In this document: positions 49,059 through 58,353 of the stretch, piece by piece | How positions within the stretch are numbered: position 1 is the first letter of the stretch | Layout: each line of letters starts with the position of its first letter | Assembly (NCBI GenBank): GCA_946615965.1 | Contig: CAMOIC010000002.1 | Span: forward strand, 1-64,000 | Direction: 5' to 3' | Origin: UBA3700 sp002372775 | GTDB lineage: Bacteria; Bacillota; Clostridia; Christensenellales; UBA3700 | Length of the DNA stretch: 64,000 nucleotides | The notes under the pieces: generated by a model | What the model was told of the DNA's origin: nothing | Databases searched by the model: none | What the model saw: only the letters and a program-made list of their open reading frames with translations | Position numbers and translations under genes: made by a program

Positions 49059-50537
49059 TTAGAATAGATTTTTTACTTTATCTAAATTTTCTTTTTTAAT
49101 ATCTACAATATGATTAATCTCAACTGACTTAATTTCCATGAAGTCCTTCTTAACAAATCTATTGAAGAAATCTTTATATTTAACAATTTCATTATATAGA
49201 GCATCATTATTAATATTTAATGTGAATACTCTATCTTTTAGTTCAATCTCATCCTTTTTAACTTTACTTGCTATTGTATATTCAACAACAAATTTTGGAT
49301 CTTGAGATAAAGATAACAATACAGCGCCCCATAATGTTTGAGCTGTAAGTTCTGTACCTTCTTCTAAGTTACTACCTTGAACTGAACGTTTAAATGCTTC
49401 AAGCTCTAATACTCTCTTAATTACAGAATTAGTATCTATAGAAGATGACATATCACAAGCTTTAGCAATAGCTGTTTCAAGTACAACTTTAGATAAAGTT
49501 GAATATCTTAAAGTATTTTGTACTTCAGCCATAATTTCTGTTGCTCTTGTAATTCTATAGTTTGTTGCAGGAGCAGCAGCATCTTTAATCTTTTGGAATA
49601 ATTCAAGTGGTAGTCCAAGCAAGTTCTTTGCATCTTGGCAATTCTTTGCAAATAGAAAGTTGTTTAACATCTTAGCTACATCATCAGCAAGAACATTTAC
49701 GCTCTTACCCATATTAACTTGTCTATTTGCTAGCATAATTGCATTTTGAACATCACCTGAAATAATATAATCACAAAGTTCTACAATAATATCTGGAGAT
49801 GAAGCTCCTAATACTTCTAGAACATCGTTATACTCAATCTTTTTATCGCCACAGTATGAAACAACCATATCTGCTACAGACAATGCATCACGAACAGAAC
49901 CATTACCAGCTTCTGCTATAGCGCTTGCAGCTTCTTGTTCATACTTAACTTTAATCTCATCAAAGATTGCACAAATATGCTTTGTTAACTCTTCTTTTGA
50001 AATTAATCTAAAATCAAATCTTAAGCAACGAGATAAAATTGTTGCAGGAATCTTTTGCACTTCAGTTGTTGCTAAAATGAACACTACGTGTTCAGGTGGC
50101 TCCTCAAGTGTCTTTAAGAACGCATTGAAAGCAGCCTTTGTAAGCATATGAACTTCATCGACAATATATACTTTATATTTGCCAACAGTTGGTGCAAATT
50201 TTGTTTTTTCTGTTAAATCTCTTATATCTTCTACAGAGTTATTTGAAGCAGCATCTAGTTCAATAATATCTAAATTATTACTCTCAGATAATGCTTTACA
50301 ATTCTTACATTCACAACATGGTGAACCATCCGCTTTTGGGTGAAGACAGTTTATTGCTTTTGCAAAAATCTTTGCAGTTGATGTCTTACCAGTACCACGA
50401 GTACCTGTAAATAAGTAAGCATGAGCAATTTGCCCAGACACTATAGCATTCTTTAGTGTTTGGCGAATATGTTGTTGCCCTATCATGGCATCAAATGTTT
50501 GTGGACGGAATCTTCTGTATAAAGATGTATAAGCCAT
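49059..50537 (-). CDS. dnaX: DNA polymerase III subunit gamma/tau
   Basis: DnaX is the clamp-loader ATPase. It has YRRFRPQTFDAMIGQQHIRQ at the start, Walker A GTRGTGKTS, zinc cysteines around CCECKNC, Walker B YIVDEVHML and sensor LATTEVQKIPATILSRC. At 492 residues the tau C-terminal part is short. The ribosome-binding site is weak (GAGTG), and a long perfect hairpin lies just upstream. Confidence 0.96.
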   Translation of the reverse strand: MAYTSLYRRFRPQTFDAMIGQQHIRQTLKNAIVSGQIAHAYLFTGTRGTGKTSTAKIFAKAINCLHPKADGSPCCECKNCKALSESNNLDIIELDAASNNSVEDIRDLTEKTKFAPTVGKYKVYIVDEVHMLTKAAFNAFLKTLEEPPEHVVFILATTEVQKIPATILSRCLRFDFRLISKEELTKHICAIFDEIKVKYEQEAASAIAEAGNGSVRDALSVADMVVSYCGDKKIEYNDVLEVLGASSPDIIVELCDYIISGDVQNAIMLANRQVNMGKSVNVLADDVAKMLNNFLFAKNCQDAKNLLGLPLELFQKIKDAAAPATNYRITRATEIMAEVQNTLRYSTLSKVVLETAIAKACDMSSSIDTNSVIKRVLELEAFKRSVQGSNLEEGTELTAQTLWGAVLLSLSQDPKFVVEYTIASKVKKDEIELKDRVFTLNINNDALYNEIVKYKDFFNRFVKKDFMEIKSVEINHIVDIKKENLDKVKNLF

Positions 50538-50550
50538 ATTTTACACTCAA

Positions 50551-50580
50551 TTTGCCGCTTAAGAAATCTTAAGCGGCAAA
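50551..50580. repeat. Perfect 13-bp hairpin before dnaX
   Basis: TTTGCCGCTTAAG and CTTAAGCGGCAAA pair perfectly around AAAT. The T-run lies only on the plus strand (TATCCTTTTTTT), so it would terminate antisense transcription. On the sense strand the hairpin lies within 15 bases of the dnaX start region. Confidence 0.7.
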
Positions 50581-50610
50581 TATCCTTTTTTTGTTTTATT
50601 TTTTAAGGAA

Positions 50611-52167
50611 TTAATCTTCCTTCTTTTCTTCTACTGCAGTTTCTACTGGAGCAGCATCTACTGGAGCATCTACAACAACATCATCTAAAACATTAGCAGC
50701 TTTTCTTGCAGCAACTCTAGCTACAGCTGCAGCTTGCTTCTTTTCATCGAAGTCATAGAATGCAAGAGGAATAGCACAAGCAGCCATTGAGATACCACAA
50801 GCAAGAGTTGTTACCATCCAAATGTTATCTTTAACTGTTTGTAATGTTTCAGCAAGTTCTTTTGATTCAGCTGTTAAAGCTTCACCTGCTTGAGCTGCAG
50901 CATAACCTGAAGCACCAAGTACTAATAATGTAACGAATGCTGTTAAAGCCATACCAATCTTTGAGATTAATGTTTGCATTGAATAGCAAATACCTTCAGC
51001 TCTCTTACCTGTCTTATCTTCTAAGTAGTCGATACTATCACCAATCATTGAGTAAGTTAAGATGTTACTAAATCCTGATGGAATACCAGCTAAGATAATA
51101 ATTACATAGAATAAGATTTGAGAAAGATTATCTGTACCTGCACTCTTTAAACCAACAAAGTATAAAAGAACAAGTAATGCACCACCAATTACGTGTGACC
51201 ATAAGAATAAGTTTCTCTTACCCATCTTTCTAGATAGATATGGTGTTAATAAAGTAGCAGCAAGACCGCCTGGAACAACTAGCATAAAGATTAATGCTGC
51301 AAGTTGTGCATTGTTTAAGTTGACGTTTGCATAGTAGATAGCTGTTGTCATATAAATAGTTCTTAATGAACCAACAACACCTACAGCAATCATAAGTAAA
51401 ATAGGTTTATTCTTGAATAATAACTTAACGTTTTCACCAAGAGATGACTTTTCTTTATTTGGATCATAGAATCTTTCATTTGTATTCTTATAACCAATCC
51501 AGAATGTTGGTACAGCTAAAGCTACGGAAACTATAGCAATAATAATGTATGCAATTTGCATAGTATGCGTATAGTTTTCAGCACCTTTATCAAATGCACC
51601 TGTTACAACTGGAATTACTACTGAAACTAAACCAGAACCAACTGTGCAGAATAAACGAGCAACTGTAAGCATTGTATTTCTCTTATCTGTATCAGATGTC
51701 ATTGAAGAAGCAAGTCCCCAATATGGAACGTCTACAGATGTATAAGCAATACCCCATAATAGATATACTACAGTAGCGTAAGCTAATTTTGCAGCTTCAG
51801 AACCTGGAATAGTTGTGAATAGTAAAATTGTGAATAAAGCGATTGGTATAGGTGACCATTTTAAGTATGGTCTCATCTTACCACTCTTTGACTTTGTTGA
51901 ATCTACGATTGTTCCCATGATTGGATCATTAAACGCATCGAACAATCTTGCGAATAAGAACATATATGCAAGATATGTAATACCACTATCTCCAATACCT
52001 GCAACGTCTGTCATGAATACCATGAAGAAAGTTGTAACAAGTTGGCAAATAATGTTTTGTCCAAGACCAGCAATGGAATAAGAAATAACTTCTTTAGATT
52101 GCATTTCGCCTGGTCTATTTGGATCAGTACCAAGCATCTTATTTAATGCTTCTCCGATTTTTGACAT
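50611..52167 (-). CDS. GPH-family sugar:cation symporter (MelB-like)
   Basis: The 518-residue transporter has about 12 membrane helices and the GPH/MelB features: FARLFDAFNDPIMGTIVDST in helix 2-loop, GKMRPYLKWSPIPIALFTIL, and DVPYWGLASSMTSD near residue 140. These transport oligosaccharides or glycosides with Na+ or H+. The substrate is unknown; the beta-mannosidase at 58-61 kb suggests mannosides, but the two are not in one operon. The C-terminal 45 residues are Ala/Val/Asp/Glu-rich and probably disordered. Confidence 0.85.
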   Translation of the reverse strand: MSKIGEALNKMLGTDPNRPGEMQSKEVISYSIAGLGQNIICQLVTTFFMVFMTDVAGIGDSGITYLAYMFLFARLFDAFNDPIMGTIVDSTKSKSGKMRPYLKWSPIPIALFTILLFTTIPGSEAAKLAYATVVYLLWGIAYTSVDVPYWGLASSMTSDTDKRNTMLTVARLFCTVGSGLVSVVIPVVTGAFDKGAENYTHTMQIAYIIIAIVSVALAVPTFWIGYKNTNERFYDPNKEKSSLGENVKLLFKNKPILLMIAVGVVGSLRTIYMTTAIYYANVNLNNAQLAALIFMLVVPGGLAATLLTPYLSRKMGKRNLFLWSHVIGGALLVLLYFVGLKSAGTDNLSQILFYVIIILAGIPSGFSNILTYSMIGDSIDYLEDKTGKRAEGICYSMQTLISKIGMALTAFVTLLVLGASGYAAAQAGEALTAESKELAETLQTVKDNIWMVTTLACGISMAACAIPLAFYDFDEKKQAAAVARVAARKAANVLDDVVVDAPVDAAPVETAVEEKKED

Positions 52168-52199
52168 AATTAACCTTCCTTATTTATTATTATATAAAT

Positions 52200-52228
52200 A
52201 TAATATCATACGATTTTTTTATATTCAA
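52200..52228 (-). promoter_or_regulatory. Promoter of the GPH transporter gene
   Basis: TTGAAT, 17 bp, TATTAT on the minus strand, shortly before AAGGAAGG and the ATG. Confidence 0.55.
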
Positions 52229-52246
52229 CATATTATTTTTTACTTA

Positions 52247-53704
52247 CTAGCCCAGTAAATGCTTGATTTCTTTAGCAACATCAGATGCAAGAACCCCATA
52301 TTCTGTGTATTCTTCTTCAGCGCGTTTTGCTCCCTTAGCACATAAATACGCACCCATATAGCAAGATTTTATTAAATCCATGCCTTGAGAGGTAAAGCCA
52401 AGTATAACTCCAGACAATGTATCACCAGAGCCTCCCTTTGCTAAAGAAGGGCCTCCAAATGGCATAAAATATTTTTTTTCTTTATCGCAAATTATTGTTG
52501 TTGCGCCCTTTAAAAGAACTACTGCGTTTAATTCCTTTGCCAATTCTTGAGCACATGAAACAGGGTTTTCTAATACACTATTTACATCTATATTTGTAAG
52601 TCTTGAAAACTCTTTTGGATGAGGTGTTATGATAACCTTAGCCTTAGCATTTTTAATGATATCAACATCTCCATTTAAAGAATTTAATCCATCTGCGTCT
52701 AATAAAACTGGACCATCAAAATTATTCAAAATATAAGATATTATCTTCTTATTTTCACTTGTATTTCCCATACCCATTCCAATAGCAAACGAAGATGCCA
52801 TTTTTATAAGTTCATCTAATTCTTCTTTATTAAAAACAAGTTCTGCATCACTATCTTGCATTGGATAAATAGTACTTTCAACAATAGATGCTCCTATAAT
52901 ATTTGCCATAGATTTTGGACAAGCAATTACATTTAATCCAGCCCCCATTCTTAATGCACAAAGTCCCATATTTGCAATCTTTATAGCACCATAATAATTC
53001 TTGAAACCGCCGATTATTACAGCTCTACCAAATGAACCTTTATTAACATTATTTAATCTATGAGGAAGTGTTATATCTTTATCTTCTAAAATGATTACAT
53101 CATCTACTGTTTTATCTATTCCGATATCTTTTATAACAAGCTCACCACAATAGTCTTTACCATCATTTAAGTAATGACCATATTTAGCAAATTGAATAGC
53201 AACTGTCTTATTTGCTTTTATAGAACATCTTGCTATTCCATTATCTCCATTTAATCCACTTGGAATATCTACAGATACAATATATGCATTTGATTTATTT
53301 ATATTCTCAATTACTTGCTTTACGTTATCTTTTACATCACCTTTAAAGCCAGTACCTAATATACAATCTACAATAATATCTGCATTATAATCGCAATCTT
53401 TAATGTTAAAAACATTAAAATTATATTTTACTTGCTCATAAAAATAATTTGAGTCCTCAGATAATCTATTAGATATTAGATATAGTTTTGGAGCATATCC
53501 TAAATCTATCATTTCTTTAAATAAGGCAATTCCATCACCGCCATTATTTCCAGAACCAGATATAATATAAACCTTTTTAGATAAATCTAATTCTTCAAGA
53601 ACGCTATGTGCTGCTCTTTTCATAAGCTCAATAGAAGGCGTTTTGTTTTCTATTGTATTTCTATCTGCATTTCTCATATTTTCAACAGAATAAACATCAA
53701 TCAT
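52247..53704 (-). CDS. nnr: Bifunctional NAD(P)H-hydrate repair enzyme (epimerase + dehydratase)
   Basis: The product repairs damaged NAD(P)H hydrates. Residues 1-210 are the epimerase (YjeF-N/NnrE) domain, with ISGSGNNGGDGIALFKEM and VDCILGTGFKGDV. Residues 220-485 are the ADP/ATP-dependent dehydratase (NnrD), with GSFGRAVIIGG, VLLDADGLNS, ITPHPKEFSRL and AKGGSGDTLSG carrying the catalytic aspartate. It overlaps recX by 8 bp. Confidence 0.95.
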   Translation of the reverse strand: MIDVYSVENMRNADRNTIENKTPSIELMKRAAHSVLEELDLSKKVYIISGSGNNGGDGIALFKEMIDLGYAPKLYLISNRLSEDSNYFYEQVKYNFNVFNIKDCDYNADIIVDCILGTGFKGDVKDNVKQVIENINKSNAYIVSVDIPSGLNGDNGIARCSIKANKTVAIQFAKYGHYLNDGKDYCGELVIKDIGIDKTVDDVIILEDKDITLPHRLNNVNKGSFGRAVIIGGFKNYYGAIKIANMGLCALRMGAGLNVIACPKSMANIIGASIVESTIYPMQDSDAELVFNKEELDELIKMASSFAIGMGMGNTSENKKIISYILNNFDGPVLLDADGLNSLNGDVDIIKNAKAKVIITPHPKEFSRLTNIDVNSVLENPVSCAQELAKELNAVVLLKGATTIICDKEKKYFMPFGGPSLAKGGSGDTLSGVILGFTSQGMDLIKSCYMGAYLCAKGAKRAEEEYTEYGVLASDVAKEIKHLLG

Positions 53705-54326
53705 TTTCTTTAGCCTCCATCTTAATTTTATCTAGAGCTGCTTTAATATCGTCATATTCATATCCGCGATATTGCAAAAATCTTGCTATTGAAGCACAAA
53801 CTTTAGGATCATCCAAATCTTTATTTAATGCTCTTTTTCTTGCAAGAATTAAGCAACCATCTTCGTTATTCTCATCATAATCTGCAAGAGCTAAATCTAT
53901 ATACTCTTGTTTAATACCCTTTAGTTTTAATTCTTGAGCAAGTCTAATTTTTCCTTTTACTTTTCTATTTTGGAACACATAAGCTTGCGCATATTTTTTA
54001 TCATCAATATAACCATATTCTTCACACTTTTGAATACAATAATCTACCACAGCTTTTGTGTATTTTTTCTCATATAATTTCTTTATTAATTGCTTTTTTG
54101 TAGGCACATAAGAGCATACATATTCAACAGACCAAGAAAAAGCTGCATCTTTGTCTGATTCAAAAGCAAGTTCTAATAATTCTTGCTCTGTAATCTCTTT
54201 TCCAACAAAAATATAGTTTTTTAGAACAACAAATTTAGATAACGAACAACAATATTCGCCATCTAAATATAGATTGCATCTATCTTGATTTTTTACTTGG
54301 GCTTGAATCTTTGTAATTTCTGACAT
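53697..54326 (-). CDS. recX: Regulatory protein RecX
   Basis: RecX modulates RecA filaments. The 209-residue helical product has the tandem three-helix repeats of the family (TKKQLIKKLYEKKYTKAVVD, CEEYGYIDDKKYAQAYV, RKVKGKIRLAQELKLKGI). It lies 1 bp after purL and overlaps the nnr gene, forming purL-recX-nnr. Confidence 0.92.
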   Translation of the reverse strand: MSEITKIQAQVKNQDRCNLYLDGEYCCSLSKFVVLKNYIFVGKEITEQELLELAFESDKDAAFSWSVEYVCSYVPTKKQLIKKLYEKKYTKAVVDYCIQKCEEYGYIDDKKYAQAYVFQNRKVKGKIRLAQELKLKGIKQEYIDLALADYDENNEDGCLILARKRALNKDLDDPKVCASIARFLQYRGYEYDDIKAALDKIKMEAKEND

Positions 54327-54327
54327 T

Positions 54328-57300
54328 CTACTTGAAGTAATCTACACCTGCTTTAAAGATGTCCATGTCGAATGAACCTCTAATGTTCTTATATAAATCC
54401 TTACCTACTCTTTCACTATGACCCATCTTACCTAAGATATGTCCATCTGGAGAAATTAATCCTTCAATGGCAAAAGTTGATCCTGTTGGATTATATGGAC
54501 TTACCATTGTTGCATCACCTAAATTATCTACATATTGTGTAGCAACTAAACCTTCATTTAGAATCTTTTCTAATTCTTCTTTTGAAGCAACGAATTTACC
54601 CATACCGCAAGATATAGGAACGTTACTAATTGTATCAATATTAATACCATCAAACCATGGCGTCTTATTTGTTGCTATTCTTGTTCTTACAATAGAAGAA
54701 ACATGATGACCAATATCATTCTTGATAAAGTTGCAAGACTTCTCTGTTTGAGGTGTTAATTTACCATATGGAATAAATCCAAGTTTAACAAATGCTTGGA
54801 ATCCATTACCAATACCTAAAGCCAAACCTTCTCTATCATAAATCATATTCATGAATGCATCATTAATCTCGCTCTTTTCAAACATAGATACGATATACTT
54901 TGATGTATCCATAATATCGCTATCACTAAATCCGCCTGGAAGTGCTAAGATTTGAGACTCAATTATTGCTTTTCTAAATGCAGTAATAGATTCTTCAATA
55001 TCTGATCTTGTTCTATTTCTAATAACTAGGATATTTGTTTCAGCGCCTGCCTTTTCAAAAGCTCTTGCCATATCATATTCACAAGTAGTTCCTGGGAATA
55101 CTGGAATTAATACTTTTGGTGGAACTGTCATTGAAACATTATCTCTAATTTCTCTTACGCAATAAATAAGTTTTGATACATTCTCTACTTCATCATTTTG
55201 ATATACAGTTGGATATACATCATCTAATGTCTTTGTATATGCATCAAAAGCGTCGCCAAATTTAAACTCTTCACCGCATAAATCTGCAGTTCTTGTTCCA
55301 TTAATCTTTGCAATTAATTTAACATCTAATCCAGCAAGAGAAGATACGTCGCTTGCTTGAACAACAAAGTCACCAAATAAAGGTGCAAATAAATCTTCAG
55401 AAATTTCTTCCCATGTTGTTCCTATTCTATTACCCATACAAGATTTGAATACAGCAGATATTGCGCCACCTTCTTCAACTACGTTTGCTGATACGATATC
55501 CCCATTTTCAATTGCTGTTCCAATTGCGAGATATACCTTTTGGGCATCATCAAAATCTGGAACGCCATATTCGTCTCTTCTTATATGAATTCTATAAATA
55601 TTCTTTGCATCAGACTTTTCATTAAAATCATTTGAAATTAACTTACTTGCTTTAGATATACCACAAGCAAATGAAATAATTGTTGGTGGTACATCAAGAT
55701 TTCCAAATGTACCATTCATACTATCCTTACCACCAATAGAACAAATACCTAAATTCAATTGAGCATATAATGCTCCAAGCAATGCAGATGTAGGTTCTCC
55801 CCATCTTTCTTTATCATTACCAAGGTTCTTGAAATATTGTTGTAAATTCAATTTGATATTGCCAAGTTTAACACCTGCAGCAATTTGTTTTGAAATTGAA
55901 ATAATAATCGAATAAATTGATCCAACAAATGGAGATTCACTCATAAGATAAGGTGAGCATCCAAATGAAGCTACTGTTGCTGTATCTGTTTCTCCATTTA
56001 CAGGAATCTTTGCCGCCATAACAATTGATTCTGTTTCTTGATATTTACCACCATAAGGCATAAATATAGTATTTGAATTAATTGTCGAATCGCACATTTG
56101 CGCTCTTCCTTTTTGAGAGCAAACATTTAATCTTGATAAATCAGCAAGTAAAGCACCTCTAAAATCACCATCTTCAAAGAACTTGTTAGCAGCTTGGCTT
56201 GGCTTATTCATATATTTTGTAACCTTTTCATTGATTACAACATCTTGTTTAACTTTAACGCCCTTTAAATCTACAAAATCCCTGTTTAAATTAACAACAG
56301 TATCTCCGTTATAGAACATTCTAACAAGACCGGAATCTGTAACTGTTGCTATCTTTGTAGCAGCTAAATTCTCTTGATTAGCAATCTTAATAAACTCATC
56401 TTGTTTTACATCATCTAAAACAACAACTATTCTATCTTGAGTTTCAGATATTGCAATTTCTGTTCCAGATAATGATTCATCTACTCTTGGAACTAAATTT
56501 AGGTTTACATCAAAGCTTCTAGCACTCTCTAGAAGAGCTACAGCAAGACCGCCGGTAGACACGTCTGTACATCTTTTAACAATACTTGTTGCTTCTTTTC
56601 TTCTAACAAGTCTTTGTAATGCTCTAGATATTAGTGGGTCGCCTTTTTCAAATGAAGATGATTTAATATCTGTATCTTTTCTTGAAGCAGCTGATGCTGC
56701 ACCGCAACCAACTCTTGACGTCTTTTCGCCAACTATCATGATAATGTCGCCGCATTCTGCTTCGGCCGCCATCATGTTTTCTTTCTTACCAGCACCAATA
56801 ACGAAGTTAGCTTCTAAGTGCTTAGCCTTGTAATTCTCATGATACATCTCATAAGAAAGACCTGTTGGAACACCAATTTGTGTACCGATCTCAGCATGTC
56901 CCATTGCGGATTTTGTTGAAATTGTTTTTTGAGATAATTTCTTATTTTGTAAATCTATCTTTGAATCTCTTGGATCTGCAGAACCAGATACTCTCATTGC
57001 TTGATATGTAAATGATCTACCAGTTAATGGATCTAAAACAGCCGCTGATAGACCAGTTGCTGCGCCACCATATGGTTCTATCTCTGTTGGAGAGTTTGCT
57101 GTTTCTGTTTTAAACATTACAACCCATTTTTCATTCTTGCCATTAACATCTACATCGACATCAATAGCACTAACATTTCTCTCAAGAGTTGTAACTAAAT
57201 TCTTTAATCTACCTTGCTTTTGTAATTTCTTAATAGCAATAGTAGCAATATCTCTTAATGATACATATGAATTTGCATTCTCTTCACTAAACTCTTTAGC

Positions 57301-58050
57301 TATTCTCTTATATTGAGAATATGCTCTTTCAATATGTGGATTGTCTGAATTGATATTTATTGAAGTAATTTCAGTATCAATAACTGAATGCTTTACGTGA
57401 TCTGACCAAAGTGTATCTAATACTTTAATTTCAGTTTCTGTTGGATTTCTCTTAATGTCTTTGAAATAATCTTGAATTAGTTTTAAGTCTTCAAATGAAA
57501 TTGCAAAATTTTGTGAATCATAAAATGGTTGTAATTCATTATTCTTTAGAGAGATGAAACTATCATATAAAACATTTTGAGGTTTCTTATACTCAACTTT
57601 TAGAGTATCTGGTAAATCAAGCATAGCTTCTTTATTAACAAGTGGATTAATAATGTATGCTTTTATCTTTTCAAAATCAGTATCAGCCACACCTGAGAAA
57701 GCATAAACTGTTGCTGTCTTTACTTTTGGTTCATCGCCAGCGGAAATGATTCTTATACAAGTTTCAGCATTTTCAGCTTTTGTATCAGCAGTTTCAGTTA
57801 GTGGTTCTATAGCAAAACTTCTATAGCCTCTTGTTGGGTTCTTTGTATAGACATACTCAAGGGATGGTTCATAGAAAATGAAACTTTGGAATCTATCAAA
57901 AACGTAGTCAGATAATCCTTCAATGTCATATCTGTCAAATATTCTTAAATCCTCAATATTAATTGAGAAAAGGTTCTCTAGTTCCTCTTTTAGATCTAAC
58001 GCCTTTGAATTATATTCTGTTTTTTGTTCAACAAACAAACGTCTAATCAT
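54328..58050 (-). CDS. purL: Phosphoribosylformylglycinamidine synthase, glutaminase nucleophile replaced
   Basis: PurL makes FGAM in purine synthesis. The 1240-residue single-chain form combines the FGAM synthase domains (SDHVKHSVIDTEI and GGAATGLSAAVLDPL) with a C-terminal class-I glutaminase, the clostridial layout. In that domain the PGGFSDSD and GKMGHSERVGKD (His, Glu) motifs are present. The nucleophile motif, normally G-x-C-N-G-x-Q, reads GIGNGFQ: residue 1081 is glycine, codon GGT at 54808-54810 (complement strand). One base change from TGT would explain it. The enzyme may depend on free ammonia, or this may be a sequencing error or a variant. The sequence is otherwise intact. Confidence 0.93.
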   Translation of the reverse strand: MIRRLFVEQKTEYNSKALDLKEELENLFSINIEDLRIFDRYDIEGLSDYVFDRFQSFIFYEPSLEYVYTKNPTRGYRSFAIEPLTETADTKAENAETCIRIISAGDEPKVKTATVYAFSGVADTDFEKIKAYIINPLVNKEAMLDLPDTLKVEYKKPQNVLYDSFISLKNNELQPFYDSQNFAISFEDLKLIQDYFKDIKRNPTETEIKVLDTLWSDHVKHSVIDTEITSININSDNPHIERAYSQYKRIAKEFSEENANSYVSLRDIATIAIKKLQKQGRLKNLVTTLERNVSAIDVDVDVNGKNEKWVVMFKTETANSPTEIEPYGGAATGLSAAVLDPLTGRSFTYQAMRVSGSADPRDSKIDLQNKKLSQKTISTKSAMGHAEIGTQIGVPTGLSYEMYHENYKAKHLEANFVIGAGKKENMMAAEAECGDIIMIVGEKTSRVGCGAASAASRKDTDIKSSSFEKGDPLISRALQRLVRRKEATSIVKRCTDVSTGGLAVALLESARSFDVNLNLVPRVDESLSGTEIAISETQDRIVVVLDDVKQDEFIKIANQENLAATKIATVTDSGLVRMFYNGDTVVNLNRDFVDLKGVKVKQDVVINEKVTKYMNKPSQAANKFFEDGDFRGALLADLSRLNVCSQKGRAQMCDSTINSNTIFMPYGGKYQETESIVMAAKIPVNGETDTATVASFGCSPYLMSESPFVGSIYSIIISISKQIAAGVKLGNIKLNLQQYFKNLGNDKERWGEPTSALLGALYAQLNLGICSIGGKDSMNGTFGNLDVPPTIISFACGISKASKLISNDFNEKSDAKNIYRIHIRRDEYGVPDFDDAQKVYLAIGTAIENGDIVSANVVEEGGAISAVFKSCMGNRIGTTWEEISEDLFAPLFGDFVVQASDVSSLAGLDVKLIAKINGTRTADLCGEEFKFGDAFDAYTKTLDDVYPTVYQNDEVENVSKLIYCVREIRDNVSMTVPPKVLIPVFPGTTCEYDMARAFEKAGAETNILVIRNRTRSDIEESITAFRKAIIESQILALPGGFSDSDIMDTSKYIVSMFEKSEINDAFMNMIYDREGLALGIGNGFQAFVKLGFIPYGKLTPQTEKSCNFIKNDIGHHVSSIVRTRIATNKTPWFDGINIDTISNVPISCGMGKFVASKEELEKILNEGLVATQYVDNLGDATMVSPYNPTGSTFAIEGLISPDGHILGKMGHSERVGKDLYKNIRGSFDMDIFKAGVDYFK

Positions 58051-58217
58051 GTTACCTCAAAACCCTAATTAATTTTACCACTAATATTATACTCAACTCA
58101 AACAAACTTTTAGTGGCAAAAAACCTATTGTTAATTTTTAAACATCCCTATTTTTTTAATATGTGACAAACACTCCGGAAACTTAAAAATCGCTTAAGAA
58201 TAGCGTTTTTGCCTTAG

Positions 58218-58258
58218 TTATCCACAAAGTTATCCACATTGACCTATAGTTATCCACA
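58218..58258 (+). promoter_or_regulatory. Cluster of three DnaA boxes
   Basis: Three exact TTATCCACA boxes start at 58218, 58230 and 58250, same orientation. They lie in the 300-bp spacer between the mannosidase stop and purL, about 170 bp before the purL start. The first two repeat the 12-bp spacing of the pair at 19055. Confidence 0.75.
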
Positions 58259-58266
58259 ATAAAAAG

Positions 58267-58284
58267 TGAATATTGCGATATTCA
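58267..58284. promoter_or_regulatory. Palindrome next to the DnaA-box cluster
   Basis: TGAATAT-TGCG-ATATTCA, perfect 7-bp arms, with another TATTCAC half-site at 58300-58306. Possible operator. Apart from this and the DnaA boxes, the 58051-58353 spacer holds a purL promoter region with TATAAT near 58090 but no clear -35 box. Confidence 0.4.
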
Positions 58285-58353
58285 AAAAATAGTTTTTTAT
58301 ATTCACAATCCGGTTTTTGCGACACGGAAAAGTTATGTCTAATTATAAGAAAA

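Noticed and set aside
58218..58258. Chromosomal replication origin
   Set aside because: Three DnaA boxes are suggestive, but genes on both sides run in the same direction, no dnaA/dnaN is near and the spacer is short. The topoisomerase pair nearby looks like ParC/ParE and not gyrase.
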